A stretch of 64,000 bases of DNA from an uncultured Bacteroidales bacterium. Its GTDB lineage: Bacteria > Bacteroidota > Bacteroidia > Bacteroidales > Bacteroidaceae. Below the pieces are notes generated by a model. The model saw nothing but the letters and a program-made list of their open reading frames with translations, was not told the DNA's origin and made no database searches. Numbering within the stretch: position 1 is the first letter of the stretch; each line of letters opens with the position of its first letter. The stretch covers positions 24,497-88,496 of the forward strand of contig CADCGD010000002.1 of assembly GCA_902800925.1 (NCBI GenBank), in the 5' to 3' direction. Both the position numbers and the translations under genes were made by a program. Below are positions 54,139 to 62,128 of the stretch, in pieces.

Positions 54139-56381
54139 GTGTATTCGAGATTTACAAAGGCGATGGTGGCGCAAAGTTTATGCGCCCCATCCATTCGAGA
54201 GAGGAGTATTTGCAGAGCCGCAACAGCGATAAACAACAGCTGACATTGAAGGCTGTCCGTTCGGGTGAAGAAGGTAGGAAGTCGCAGTTGATACAGATGA
54301 ACTACTCGTGTCTGCCGAACGAGGATGGCACGCTGAAAGGCTCGAAACGGATGAGTTCCACTGTGGGGATGGACATCGACCATATCACAGCGGAAAAGAT
54401 GCAGGCTATCAAGGAACGCATCCTGAAGAAGAAGGACGAACTGGGTCTGCTGATGCTGGAGGAGAGTGCTCGAGGTGGTGGCTATCATCTGGTGTTTAAA
54501 CGTCGCGCTGAGTTAGACCAAGTGGGTAATCTGAAGTGGGCGAGCGAACTGCTGGAGGTAGCCTACGATGCTCAGGCGAAGGACATCACGAGGGTATTTT
54601 TTACCACGACGGAAGCCGAGCTTATTTATTTGGATGATACTATCTTTGAGATAAAACAGGCTGCTGATAGCGAGTCTGAATCTGTTGCAGCGTTGCAGTG
54701 TTGCAGTTCTCAAGAGGCTGTCCCTCAACCATCATTTGACCCAGAGGCAAGATACAACGGGGTGCTGTTCAAGGACATCATCGCGAAGTATTGGGAACTG
54801 TATAATGACGGAAAGGAACCCTCTGAGGGCGACCGTAATGTGCTGACTTTTGAGTTGACAGCCACTATACGTTCTATTCGCGGTTATTCTTTAGAGCAAC
54901 TATTGCAGGTCGTTCCAAACTATTGGGCAAAGCCTGATGGTACGTGCTCTCAGGAGGATTTGGCTGAGTGGCGCAAGACCATCGAGAATGCACTCAAAGA
55001 GCCGCGCAAGGGTATGCCTTACAGGTTGAAGCAGGTGCTGCAGGCGTTGAAGTCACAACAAGCAGTCAAGGCTTGTGGCGGTACGCTGACCACTCCACCG
55101 GCGATGCCCAAGAAGTTGCCGCCACTGATTAGGCTATTGACGAAGAACGTCCCCTGGTTCTACAAGCCCGCTGTGGCCAATGCGGTGTTCCCTGGGCTGG
55201 GTGCCCACCTGCACGGCGTGAAGTTCCGCTACTGGGATAACGTGGAGCACGAGGCCACGTTTATGAACGTCCTGATAGGTCGTCAGAGCATTGGTAAGGG
55301 CACCATCAAAAAGCCTATCGAGTATATCATGGAGGACATCAAACAGCGCGACCAGCCCAACCGTCAGCGTGAGGCCGAGTGGAAGCAGAAGAACCCGGGT
55401 GCGAAGCAGAAGAAAGACCCCAGACCAACCGATATTTGTATTCAGATGTTGATTGACAACCTGACAGATGCCGTCTTTAACCAGCGCATCGTAGATGCCA
55501 ACAACAACGGTCAGCGATTCATCTACACCATTGTGGACGAGATAGAGGGCTTGAAGAAGGTGACGTCGAAGGGTACGGTGGACGAAGTGGGTCTGCTGAT
55601 TCGTAAGGCCTTTGACAACTCTGATGCCGGTCAGGAGCGTGTAGGTGCTGACAGTGTATCGGGTATAGCCCCCTTAAGGTGGAACTTTAACGCGTCAACA
55701 ACCCCTCCCAATGCAAAGAAATTTTTCTTGCGAATGGTGAATGATGGTACCGTGAGCCGACTGGACGTATCGACCATTATCAGGACTGATGAGGACGATG
55801 ATGCGGAGCCTATTCTGGGCATCTACGACCACACGTTTGCTGCAGAACTGAAGCCCTACATTGACCGCTTGGAGGCTGCCAACGGGTTGATAGAGTGTCC
55901 TCAATCGAAGAAGTTGTCGCTTGAGATGAAGCAGGAGAACAAGGACGCCGCAAAGCTCTATGAAAGCGAGGCCTACCGAGTGTTCAGCTATCGTGCCAAC
56001 GTGATAGCCTGGCTGAAAGGAATGGTGCTGTATGTGGCTCACGGCTATAAATGGAGTAAGGAGATTGCAGATTTCGTTAGGTGGACTCAGCAGTATAATT
56101 TATGGTGCAAAATGTTATATTTTGGTCAACAATTGGAGCGCGAGCTTCGCGAGGAGGTGGAGATTCAGCGTCAGTCTGGGCCACAGAATCTGCTGGAACT
56201 TCTGCCCGATGAGTTCACTAAGGACCAGTACCGCCAGATGCGTCAGCAGCAGGGCAAGAGCGGTAGTGGTGACGGCACATTGCGCAGTTGGCAGAGTCGC
56301 GGCTATATCGTCTATGACGAGGTAAGTGGCAGGTACTGCAAGACTGAGGAGTACAAGCAAAAGTTTGGAGGTAAGGTATGA
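54135..56381 (+). CDS. VirE/BT4734-type primase-like protein with P-loop domain
   Basis: 748 aa from the ATG at 54135. The N-terminal ~175 residues match the VirE N-terminal/BT4734 domain (STVGMDIDHITAEKMQ, then ARGGGYHLVFKR), which is primase-like. After a low-complexity linker at ~178-200, a second part (~210-330) leads to a DUF3987-like ATPase region with GRQSIGKGT (~382-390) as a Walker A variant and IVDEIEGL as a Walker B-like segment. Such proteins are found in phages, plasmids and genomic islands. The linker is coded by DNA identical over 28 bp to an intergenic inverted repeat (45969-45996). Confidence 0.82.
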   Translation: MSVFEIYKGDGGAKFMRPIHSREEYLQSRNSDKQQLTLKAVRSGEEGRKSQLIQMNYSCLPNEDGTLKGSKRMSSTVGMDIDHITAEKMQAIKERILKKKDELGLLMLEESARGGGYHLVFKRRAELDQVGNLKWASELLEVAYDAQAKDITRVFFTTTEAELIYLDDTIFEIKQAADSESESVAALQCCSSQEAVPQPSFDPEARYNGVLFKDIIAKYWELYNDGKEPSEGDRNVLTFELTATIRSIRGYSLEQLLQVVPNYWAKPDGTCSQEDLAEWRKTIENALKEPRKGMPYRLKQVLQALKSQQAVKACGGTLTTPPAMPKKLPPLIRLLTKNVPWFYKPAVANAVFPGLGAHLHGVKFRYWDNVEHEATFMNVLIGRQSIGKGTIKKPIEYIMEDIKQRDQPNRQREAEWKQKNPGAKQKKDPRPTDICIQMLIDNLTDAVFNQRIVDANNNGQRFIYTIVDEIEGLKKVTSKGTVDEVGLLIRKAFDNSDAGQERVGADSVSGIAPLRWNFNASTTPPNAKKFFLRMVNDGTVSRLDVSTIIRTDEDDDAEPILGIYDHTFAAELKPYIDRLEAANGLIECPQSKKLSLEMKQENKDAAKLYESEAYRVFSYRANVIAWLKGMVLYVAHGYKWSKEIADFVRWTQQYNLWCKMLYFGQQLERELREEVEIQRQSGPQNLLELLPDEFTKDQYRQMRQQQGKSGSGDGTLRSWQSRGYIVYDEVSGRYCKTEEYKQKFGGKV
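54682..54709 (+). repeat. GTTGCAG repeat inside the primase-like gene
   Basis: This 28-base stretch codes SVAALQCCSS in the linker. It is an exact inverted match to 45969-45996 and differs by one base from 45853-45880. The copies are about 8.7 kb apart and flank the membrane-operon/R-M block. Confidence 0.82.
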
Positions 56382-56773
56382 TTGAAGTTCAGAATAACAA
56401 GGCATGTTTCGTGCAGCTCTGGCTACAGCTGGAGCGCACGAGACAGCTCCTCCGGGGGCAATGCAAGCGGTTCTGCATTCGTCGCATTTTGAAGTCGTGG
56501 TTTCTCGCTGAAGCCAACGATGATTTCATTTGGGAGGTGTGCAATCTCTGTGATCAGGCTGGCTGGGATGAGTTGCAAGCACCTTCGCTCTATCCTCGCA
56601 AGCATCGTGAATTACTCCGTGCTATCGTGTCTCTCAAGACGGGCATCAGCTTCTACAAGATAGACCTGAAAGCCCTCGATAAAGCTTATAGCATCGCTTT
56701 CCCTGAAAGCACTCCAATCAACGTTAATAAGAAGAAATTTAAGAATTATGTTACCAAGAGGAATCAGAAATAA
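56378..56773 (+). CDS. Unknown protein of the mobile-element block
   Basis: 131 aa. Starts inside the stop of the primase-like gene (ATGA). Mostly helical, with basic C-terminus (NKKKFKNYVTKRNQK), suggesting nucleic acid binding. I recognise no family. It overlaps the next gene by 26 bp. Confidence 0.72.
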   Translation: MIEVQNNKACFVQLWLQLERTRQLLRGQCKRFCIRRILKSWFLAEANDDFIWEVCNLCDQAGWDELQAPSLYPRKHRELLRAIVSLKTGISFYKIDLKALDKAYSIAFPESTPINVNKKKFKNYVTKRNQK

Positions 56774-57164
56774 TAATCCACTGAATATCCGGAGAACGAA
56801 GGATCAGTGGCAGGGGTTGAAGAAGGAGCAGACGGACTCGGCGTTCTGCCAGTTTGAGAACTTAGCGTATGGGTGGAGAGCAGCATTTAAGCTACTCACC
56901 CGTACCTACTACCACACGTATAGGCTATACACCATCAGGGCCATCGTGAACAAATGGGCACCACCCAACGAGAATAATACGAAGGCGTATGTGGAGAACG
57001 TCAGCAGGCTGACGGGCGTTCATCCTGACGAGCCCCTGGGCATCCCATCAGAGAGCCCTGCCCGCTGGATAGCGTTAGGTGCAGCGATGGCCATTCAGGA
57101 GAACGGCATCACCTCGATAGACTGGTTCGCCATGCTACGAGGGTGGGAGATGGCGAGAGGATAG
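56748..57164 (+). CDS. P5-like structural/virion-associated protein
   Basis: 138 aa. It starts PRGIRNNNPLNIRRTKDQW and continues FENLAYGWRAAFKLLTRTYY, the pattern of proteins annotated 'structural protein P5' in Bacteroidetes prophages and islands. Their fold is thought to be lysozyme-like, perhaps cell-wall active at phage entry. No other structural phage genes are nearby, so this may be a remnant or an island gene. Overlaps the previous gene by 26 bp. Confidence 0.75.
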   Translation: MLPRGIRNNNPLNIRRTKDQWQGLKKEQTDSAFCQFENLAYGWRAAFKLLTRTYYHTYRLYTIRAIVNKWAPPNENNTKAYVENVSRLTGVHPDEPLGIPSESPARWIALGAAMAIQENGITSIDWFAMLRGWEMARG

Positions 57165-57171
57165 TGATAGA

Positions 57172-57208
57172 TAAAAAATAGATGTGCCCAGGGAAACCGG
57201 GCACATCT
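57172..57208 (-). terminator. Rho-independent terminator of the minus-strand peptidase (bidirectional hairpin)
   Basis: AGATGTGCCC (57180-57189) pairs perfectly with GGGCACATCT (57199-57208) around a 9-base loop. On the minus strand it is followed by a run of six T (complement of AAAAAA at 57173-57178), a textbook terminator for the peptidase gene. On the plus strand it can also end the mobile-element block. Confidence 0.88.
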
Positions 57209-57231
57209 GTATTGTTAAGGGTGATGACTGT

Positions 57232-58434
57232 TTACAGTCCTAACTTTTTGCGGATATCCTTGGGGATGGCGTTCTTGTTGATGAGGAAGTCCATGGTGTT
57301 GGCAGCAATGAAGGCCTTGGTCATGTACCAGATGCCTTTGTAGTCGCCCGACTCACCCCATGAGTTCTTCACCATGTAGTACTCCTTGCCGTTCTGGTCC
57401 TTGGCAACACCGTAGATGAGCATGCCGTGGTCGTCGGTGAGCTCCCAGTTGTCGAAACGCTCCTGGCGCAGCTCCTGAGTAGGAACAATCTCGGGAACGG
57501 TGCAACCCAGTGAGTCGATGATGTCGCGCTTCTTGGTGGTGTTCAGCTTCAGCCACTTGGCCATGTCGCTGCCACGAAGGCTCTGTGCAGCCTTGCCGTC
57601 GACGGCGTAAGCCAGACCCTTGCGGGTGAAGCCGTCCTCAGAAACGTCGCCACCCCAGGCGATGGTGTAACCCTTGTCGATGGCATTGTCGATGACCTTC
57701 ATCATCTCGTCCATAGGCAGGTTGTAAGACTGTGGGAAGCGCCAGTTGTCCTGTACCTCTACAGCGAAGGTGGTGTAGAAGGGATGGTGGGTGTAGCTGG
57801 TGATGCTGACATAGTCGTTGAGGTTGATACCCAGCGAAGCCATGAAGCTCTTCGGAGTGTACTTCTTGCCCTCGTAGGTGAACTCCTCAGGGCACTTGCC
57901 GAGGTAGGCATCGAGGATGCCCTGCAGACCGACCTTCCACTGGCTGGAGATCTTCTTGGCGTCGCTCTTGGCGATAGCTGAAACATAAGGCTCCAGCAGG
58001 CTGAAGAACTCGTTGAAGTTGTTCAGTGAGTCACCATAGAGTGAGCCAGGGAAAGGCATGATGCCCTGTGGAACGATGCCGTGGGCCTTCATGGTTGCCA
58101 GCACGTCCTCAGCTGAACCACCCTGTGAGAACTGGCAGTCGCCATGGAAGCGTACTACCTGGATGGCACGGTCCATATAGGTCTTGTTGGCAACGAACGA
58201 CTCGTCGAGGTCGTAGGTCTTGCCGGTAGCCTTCAGAATCTCAGCCTCGAAGAAGGAGAGGGTAGAGTAGTCCCAGCACGTGCCTGAACGGTTCTGGTCC
58301 TTGATGCTGGTGATGGGGTTCTCCTTGATGGTTGTGAATACGGGTTTGTTGCTTGCAGCAGAGTCTTTTGCCTCTTCTGCCTGTGCGCCAAGGCTCATGA
58401 GAGCCAGCAGCGCGAGAGTCATAATCTTTTTCAT
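57232..58434 (-). CDS. Secreted C1-family (papain/bleomycin hydrolase-like) cysteine peptidase
   Basis: 400 aa from the ATG complementing 58432-58434; the frame extends 11 residues further, but only this start gives a proper signal peptide (cleaved near GAQA). Catalytic motif SIKDQNRSGTCWDYST (~55, Cys nucleophile), Asn/His region DDHGMLIYG and MVKNSWGE with the active-site Asn. This is the aminopeptidase C/bleomycin hydrolase branch of C1 in secreted form, common in Bacteroidetes. It would degrade peptides in the periplasm or outside. Confidence 0.92.
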   Translation of the reverse strand: MKKIMTLALLALMSLGAQAEEAKDSAASNKPVFTTIKENPITSIKDQNRSGTCWDYSTLSFFEAEILKATGKTYDLDESFVANKTYMDRAIQVVRFHGDCQFSQGGSAEDVLATMKAHGIVPQGIMPFPGSLYGDSLNNFNEFFSLLEPYVSAIAKSDAKKISSQWKVGLQGILDAYLGKCPEEFTYEGKKYTPKSFMASLGINLNDYVSITSYTHHPFYTTFAVEVQDNWRFPQSYNLPMDEMMKVIDNAIDKGYTIAWGGDVSEDGFTRKGLAYAVDGKAAQSLRGSDMAKWLKLNTTKKRDIIDSLGCTVPEIVPTQELRQERFDNWELTDDHGMLIYGVAKDQNGKEYYMVKNSWGESGDYKGIWYMTKAFIAANTMDFLINKNAIPKDIRKKLGL

Positions 58435-58464
58435 ATATAATTTTATATTTATGTGTTTTGGATG

Positions 58465-58472
58465 CAAAGTTA
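58465..58472 (-). promoter_or_regulatory. Promoter of the peptidase
   Basis: Complement of 58465-58472 is TAACTTTG, a TAnnTTTG -7 box 30 bp from the minus-strand start at 58434. Confidence 0.6.
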
Positions 58473-58568
58473 CATACTTATTTCGTGGTTTCCAACTATT
58501 TTAGCAAGTTTTAGGGTTTTCCTCTCTATTTATAGGGGAAAAACCTTTGAAAATAGGAAAAGAATATG

Positions 58569-58576
58569 TATATTTG
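58569..58576 (+). promoter_or_regulatory. Promoter of the membrane/Cys-rich gene pair
   Basis: -7 box TATATTTG, 22 bp before the ATG at 58599. It is divergent from the peptidase promoter with about 100 bp between the boxes. Confidence 0.6.
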
Positions 58577-58598
58577 CCGAAAAATAGTTTGATGACGT

Positions 58599-59261
58599 AT
58601 GGACGATATGATGCAACAACAGATGGAAGAGCAGCAGTTGAGAGACCAACGGCTGATGAATGAATCTTCTCAGTGGATTACTGATCCTGTTCATCGCGAT
58701 ATGATGTGGGGCGACAGGAAAAGAAAGCCCTATACAAAAAAGTATAGCCAGCGCACGTCGTTGATAGTATTTCTCATTGCAGTATTGCTGATGGCTGGTG
58801 CTATCCTGACTTTTGTCTATGCCCAGAAACCGACATCATCGGAGATCTATCAGCAGGAACTCATTAAGCAGTTGCATACCGATTCCCTCGGGAATACGTC
58901 AGACAGCTACAAAGCATTTGAAAACATGAACCAGGAGATGGACCGCGTTATTCAGAAAGAAGAGGAACATCGGCAAACGTGGATTTACATCCTTTCCATT
59001 TGTGCTATAGCGCCACTGGCGTTTGTCATCTATATGATTGTAGCCTACTTCAAGAACAAGGACTATCGTCCCACTTGGCGCGAAGTGCTCCTAACGGCTG
59101 GCGTAACTGTTGTGACAGCGGTCCTCATCTATGTAGTAGATGTGTTCTTCTTCTACATGCGTTTCTATGCTGAGGACAATATGCGCAAAGCTTTCATCGT
59201 CTTGATAGTATTCTTCGGATTAGGCTGGATAGTGTACCAGTTGAATAAGACAAAACAATAA
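58599..59261 (+). CDS. Membrane protein of unknown function
   Basis: 220 aa. A polar, Gln- and Met-rich N-terminus (~1-50), then four predicted helices (~53-75, ~128-150, ~163-185, ~198-215). The loop between the first two helices is acidic and Gln-rich. No family recognised. It is 26 bp upstream of a secreted Cys-rich protein gene and may work with it. Confidence 0.75.
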   Translation: MDDMMQQQMEEQQLRDQRLMNESSQWITDPVHRDMMWGDRKRKPYTKKYSQRTSLIVFLIAVLLMAGAILTFVYAQKPTSSEIYQQELIKQLHTDSLGNTSDSYKAFENMNQEMDRVIQKEEEHRQTWIYILSICAIAPLAFVIYMIVAYFKNKDYRPTWREVLLTAGVTVVTAVLIYVVDVFFFYMRFYAEDNMRKAFIVLIVFFGLGWIVYQLNKTKQ

Positions 59262-59287
59262 GTTTTACTGGATAAAAAACGTACGAT

Positions 59288-60601
59288 ATGAGAAAATTGT
59301 TGTTATCTATATTGATGATGGTTGGTGCTATAGCAGCATCTGCCCAGGTTCCAAAGGCTTCCAAACCAGTCTGTGCCTACTGTGGAGTAGATTTATCCAC
59401 GGGTGAGAGCCATAAGTCGTCTTGCCGCTATTACAAAAAGGAAGAGAGCAGCGAAGAATCGTGGGCTCCTAATTTCAACTCGATAGAATACAAGTACGGT
59501 AATGGCGTGATGTGTGAACAGTGTGGGAAAACCAATGGTCATGTATCTGATTGTCTCATTGGAAAGACACAGGGTTATGCACGTGATTATTGGGCGAAGT
59601 CATCAAATTCTGAGTCTGCAAAGTTTCGTATTAAGATATATGAGGATAATATCCGACTGTTCGCTAAGCAAGGACGTGAGGCCCGTCAGAGAAAACAAGC
59701 AGAAAAGAGTACTAAACTGAAGGACTATACACCGGCTTCTGAGCGACCTAAAGTGTCGGAGCCGCTTATGGACATGCCTCTGTGTCAACCAGCACCACAG
59801 TTCTCTGGCATCAACGAGACGAACATCCGTCACGAAAAACCTGTGGATATTGTCGGCGAACATGTTTGGGGCGAGATTGACTTAGGCTGGCTTGCCGCAT
59901 ACGCTGAGGAACTGGGTGAAGATTTCTCCAACGAATTCGACATAGAACGCTACAACCACGACGAGGGTGCAGTTATTCTTGGCACCCACAAGGACAACGG
60001 AAGATACCATTGGACTATTCTTGAGCGGCTGTCCAATGGAGACCTTAGACCTGTCTCACAACAGAACTTGAAAGTGGGAAGGTCAGGTTACAAGAACATT
60101 GGAGAATTGCGTGATGTCCATTTTGAGGGACAGGGCAAGTACATCATCGCCGAATATACCAGTGGATACAGACAGGTGTACGACAGGAAAGGAGATTTCT
60201 TTAGAGATGGTTATAACATCAAAGTACTTGGAGGAACGGTGGATGGAAAAAGTCTCCTATATGTAGGTGAAGACGAGCAGACCGTAGCTGCTTTTATCAT
60301 TAATGAAGATGGAGATGTAATTGCTGATGGCCACAATATCACGCAATATGATGATGCTTATGTATTGATTGGGGATGACTATCCTTACTACAATATCTTC
60401 AACTGGCATGGAGAAAAACTGAGTATTGAAGGAAATACCGGCTTTGAGGAAATCAAAGCCTACAAAAATAACGGTTCCTACTATCTGCTAAAGGATAAGG
60501 ATAAAGGTTATGCTATTGTGGAACGAGGTTTTAGGCGCGTAGGCAACTGGTATAAGACAGAAGAAGAGGCACACCGTGTCTGGCGTGCCTCAAAACAGTA
60601 A
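59288..60601 (+). CDS. Secreted protein with two Cys clusters and a repeat-like C-terminal domain
   Basis: 437 aa. Signal peptide cleaved near SAQ (~20). Two short motifs follow: CAYCGVDLSTGESHKSSC (~30-47) and CEQCGKTNGHVSDC (~77-90), each CxxC plus a third Cys and a His, like small zinc ribbons. Residues ~195-437 have repeated Trp, Tyr, Gly and Asp patterns that suggest a beta-rich WG-type domain. A zinc-ribbon-like motif in an exported protein is odd. Function unknown. Its stop is directly adjacent to the stop of the convergent aminopeptidase. Confidence 0.78.
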   Translation: MRKLLLSILMMVGAIAASAQVPKASKPVCAYCGVDLSTGESHKSSCRYYKKEESSEESWAPNFNSIEYKYGNGVMCEQCGKTNGHVSDCLIGKTQGYARDYWAKSSNSESAKFRIKIYEDNIRLFAKQGREARQRKQAEKSTKLKDYTPASERPKVSEPLMDMPLCQPAPQFSGINETNIRHEKPVDIVGEHVWGEIDLGWLAAYAEELGEDFSNEFDIERYNHDEGAVILGTHKDNGRYHWTILERLSNGDLRPVSQQNLKVGRSGYKNIGELRDVHFEGQGKYIIAEYTSGYRQVYDRKGDFFRDGYNIKVLGGTVDGKSLLYVGEDEQTVAAFIINEDGDVIADGHNITQYDDAYVLIGDDYPYYNIFNWHGEKLSIEGNTGFEEIKAYKNNGSYYLLKDKDKGYAIVERGFRRVGNWYKTEEEAHRVWRASKQ

Positions 60602-62008
60602 TTACTGTGCCATGAATTCCTCTACCTCTTTCACGTGGTAGGGGATTCTTTTTTCTCCTAAGAAGCGACAGCCGTCCTTGGTAATCAGCACGTCGTCCTC
60701 GATGCGGATGCCACCAAAGTCCTTGTAGGTCTCCAGCTTGTCGAAGTTGAGGAAATCCTTGCAATGGCCGCTGGCTTTCCACTCGTCGATGAGGGCAGGG
60801 ATGAAGTAGATGCCTGGCTCGTCAGTAACCACGAAGCCTTCTTCCAACTTGCGACCCATGCGCAGGCAGTTAGTACCAAACTGTTCCAGATTGGGGCGCG
60901 TCTCGTCGTCAAAACCTACATAGATCTGTCCAAGTCCTTCCATGTCGTGCACGTCCATACCCATCATGTGCCCCAGTCCGTGAGGCAGGAACATAGCGTG
61001 AGCACCAGCGCGCAGAGCCTCGTCGGTGTCGCCCTTCATCAGGCCGAGCTCCTTCAGGCGCTCTGTCATCATGCGACAAACGGCAAAGTGGACATCCATA
61101 TATTTTACGCCAGGCTTGGCGACCTCCAGCACATAGTCGTGGCAGGCCTCTACGATGGAGTAGATCTCCTGCTGGCGCTGGGTGAACTTACCATTGACAG
61201 GCATGGTGCGAGTGTGGTCAGAACAGTAGTCATCGAGCTCGCAACCAGCATCGCAGAGTGCCAAGCGGCCAGCTTCCAGCGGAGCATCAGAAGGGTTGCC
61301 GTGCATAATCTCACCATGCTGTGAGAAGATGGTGGCAAAGCTGGTGCCCTGAGCCAACGAACGGGCGATGCCGTCCACCTGTCCACCAATGAAGCGCTCC
61401 GTCACGCCAGGCTTAATGAGTCGCTGAGCGGTGGTGTGCATCTCGTAGCCAATGTCGCAGGCACGGTCAATGGCTGCTATCTCCTGCGGCTCCTTGGTGG
61501 CACGCATCTTGACGACAGCCTTGATGAGCTTCAGCGAGGCGGCCTCCTTCTGCTTAGAAGGATGAATGCCCAGCAGGTCCATGATCTGTATCTTCGTGTC
61601 GTGGCGGTAGGGTGGCAGGAAGTGAATGTTTTTACGCAGTGATTGACGGTTTCCTGTTTTTTTACAAATGACATTTCCTAAGGCGGACATGGGGCCTGTA
61701 TGTGCAATGCCAACCTCGAAGGCAAGCATCTTGACTGATGGGGTGAAGCCCATCCAGACGATGTCTTCCACATCGATGTCGTCGCCGAAGAGCCATTCCT
61801 CGTCGTTGTCGATGTCAATGACACCCACCAGCCCGTCGCGGTGCTGTCCGAAATAGTACAGGAACGAGGAGTCCTGACGCATGGGCGCATAGCTGTTGGC
61901 TGGATAGTTGCAGGGCGACTCGTTGTTGCCGAAGAGCACGATGATGCCCTCTCCAACCAGCTTTTTCAGTTCGGCACGTCGCCGAATATAGGTGTTTTTG
62001 TCAAACAT
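60602..62008 (-). CDS. pepP: Xaa-Pro aminopeptidase (aminopeptidase P family, M24B)
   Basis: 468 aa, the length of bacterial aminopeptidase P. N-terminal domain (~1-165) and pita-bread catalytic domain with metal ligands in DAGCELDDYCSDHTRT, HGLGHMMGMDVHD (~345-357) and VTDEPGIYF plus GGIRIEDDVL near the end. It removes an N-terminal residue preceding proline. Cytoplasmic, with no signal peptide. Convergent with the secreted protein gene; the two stop codons are directly adjacent (TAATTA). Confidence 0.93.
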   Translation of the reverse strand: MFDKNTYIRRRAELKKLVGEGIIVLFGNNESPCNYPANSYAPMRQDSSFLYYFGQHRDGLVGVIDIDNDEEWLFGDDIDVEDIVWMGFTPSVKMLAFEVGIAHTGPMSALGNVICKKTGNRQSLRKNIHFLPPYRHDTKIQIMDLLGIHPSKQKEAASLKLIKAVVKMRATKEPQEIAAIDRACDIGYEMHTTAQRLIKPGVTERFIGGQVDGIARSLAQGTSFATIFSQHGEIMHGNPSDAPLEAGRLALCDAGCELDDYCSDHTRTMPVNGKFTQRQQEIYSIVEACHDYVLEVAKPGVKYMDVHFAVCRMMTERLKELGLMKGDTDEALRAGAHAMFLPHGLGHMMGMDVHDMEGLGQIYVGFDDETRPNLEQFGTNCLRMGRKLEEGFVVTDEPGIYFIPALIDEWKASGHCKDFLNFDKLETYKDFGGIRIEDDVLITKDGCRFLGEKRIPYHVKEVEEFMAQ

Positions 62009-62036
62009 ATAATGCGATAATTATTAAATTTCCATG

Positions 62037-62044
62037 CAAAGATA
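62037..62044 (-). promoter_or_regulatory. Promoter of the aminopeptidase gene
   Basis: Complement of 62037-62044 is TATCTTTG, a -7 box 28 bp from the start at 62008. Confidence 0.65.
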
Positions 62045-62088
62045 ATAAAAAAATAGGTCGAAATATGCGGATTCTGCGTATTTTTAAC

Positions 62089-62096
62089 TAATTTTG
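62089..62096 (+). promoter_or_regulatory. Promoter of the isomerase-like gene
   Basis: -7 box TAATTTTG, 32 bp before the ATG at 62129 and divergent from the aminopeptidase promoter. Confidence 0.55.
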
Positions 62097-62128
62097 TAGG
62101 CGGAATAGGACTTGTAACCGATAAAACT

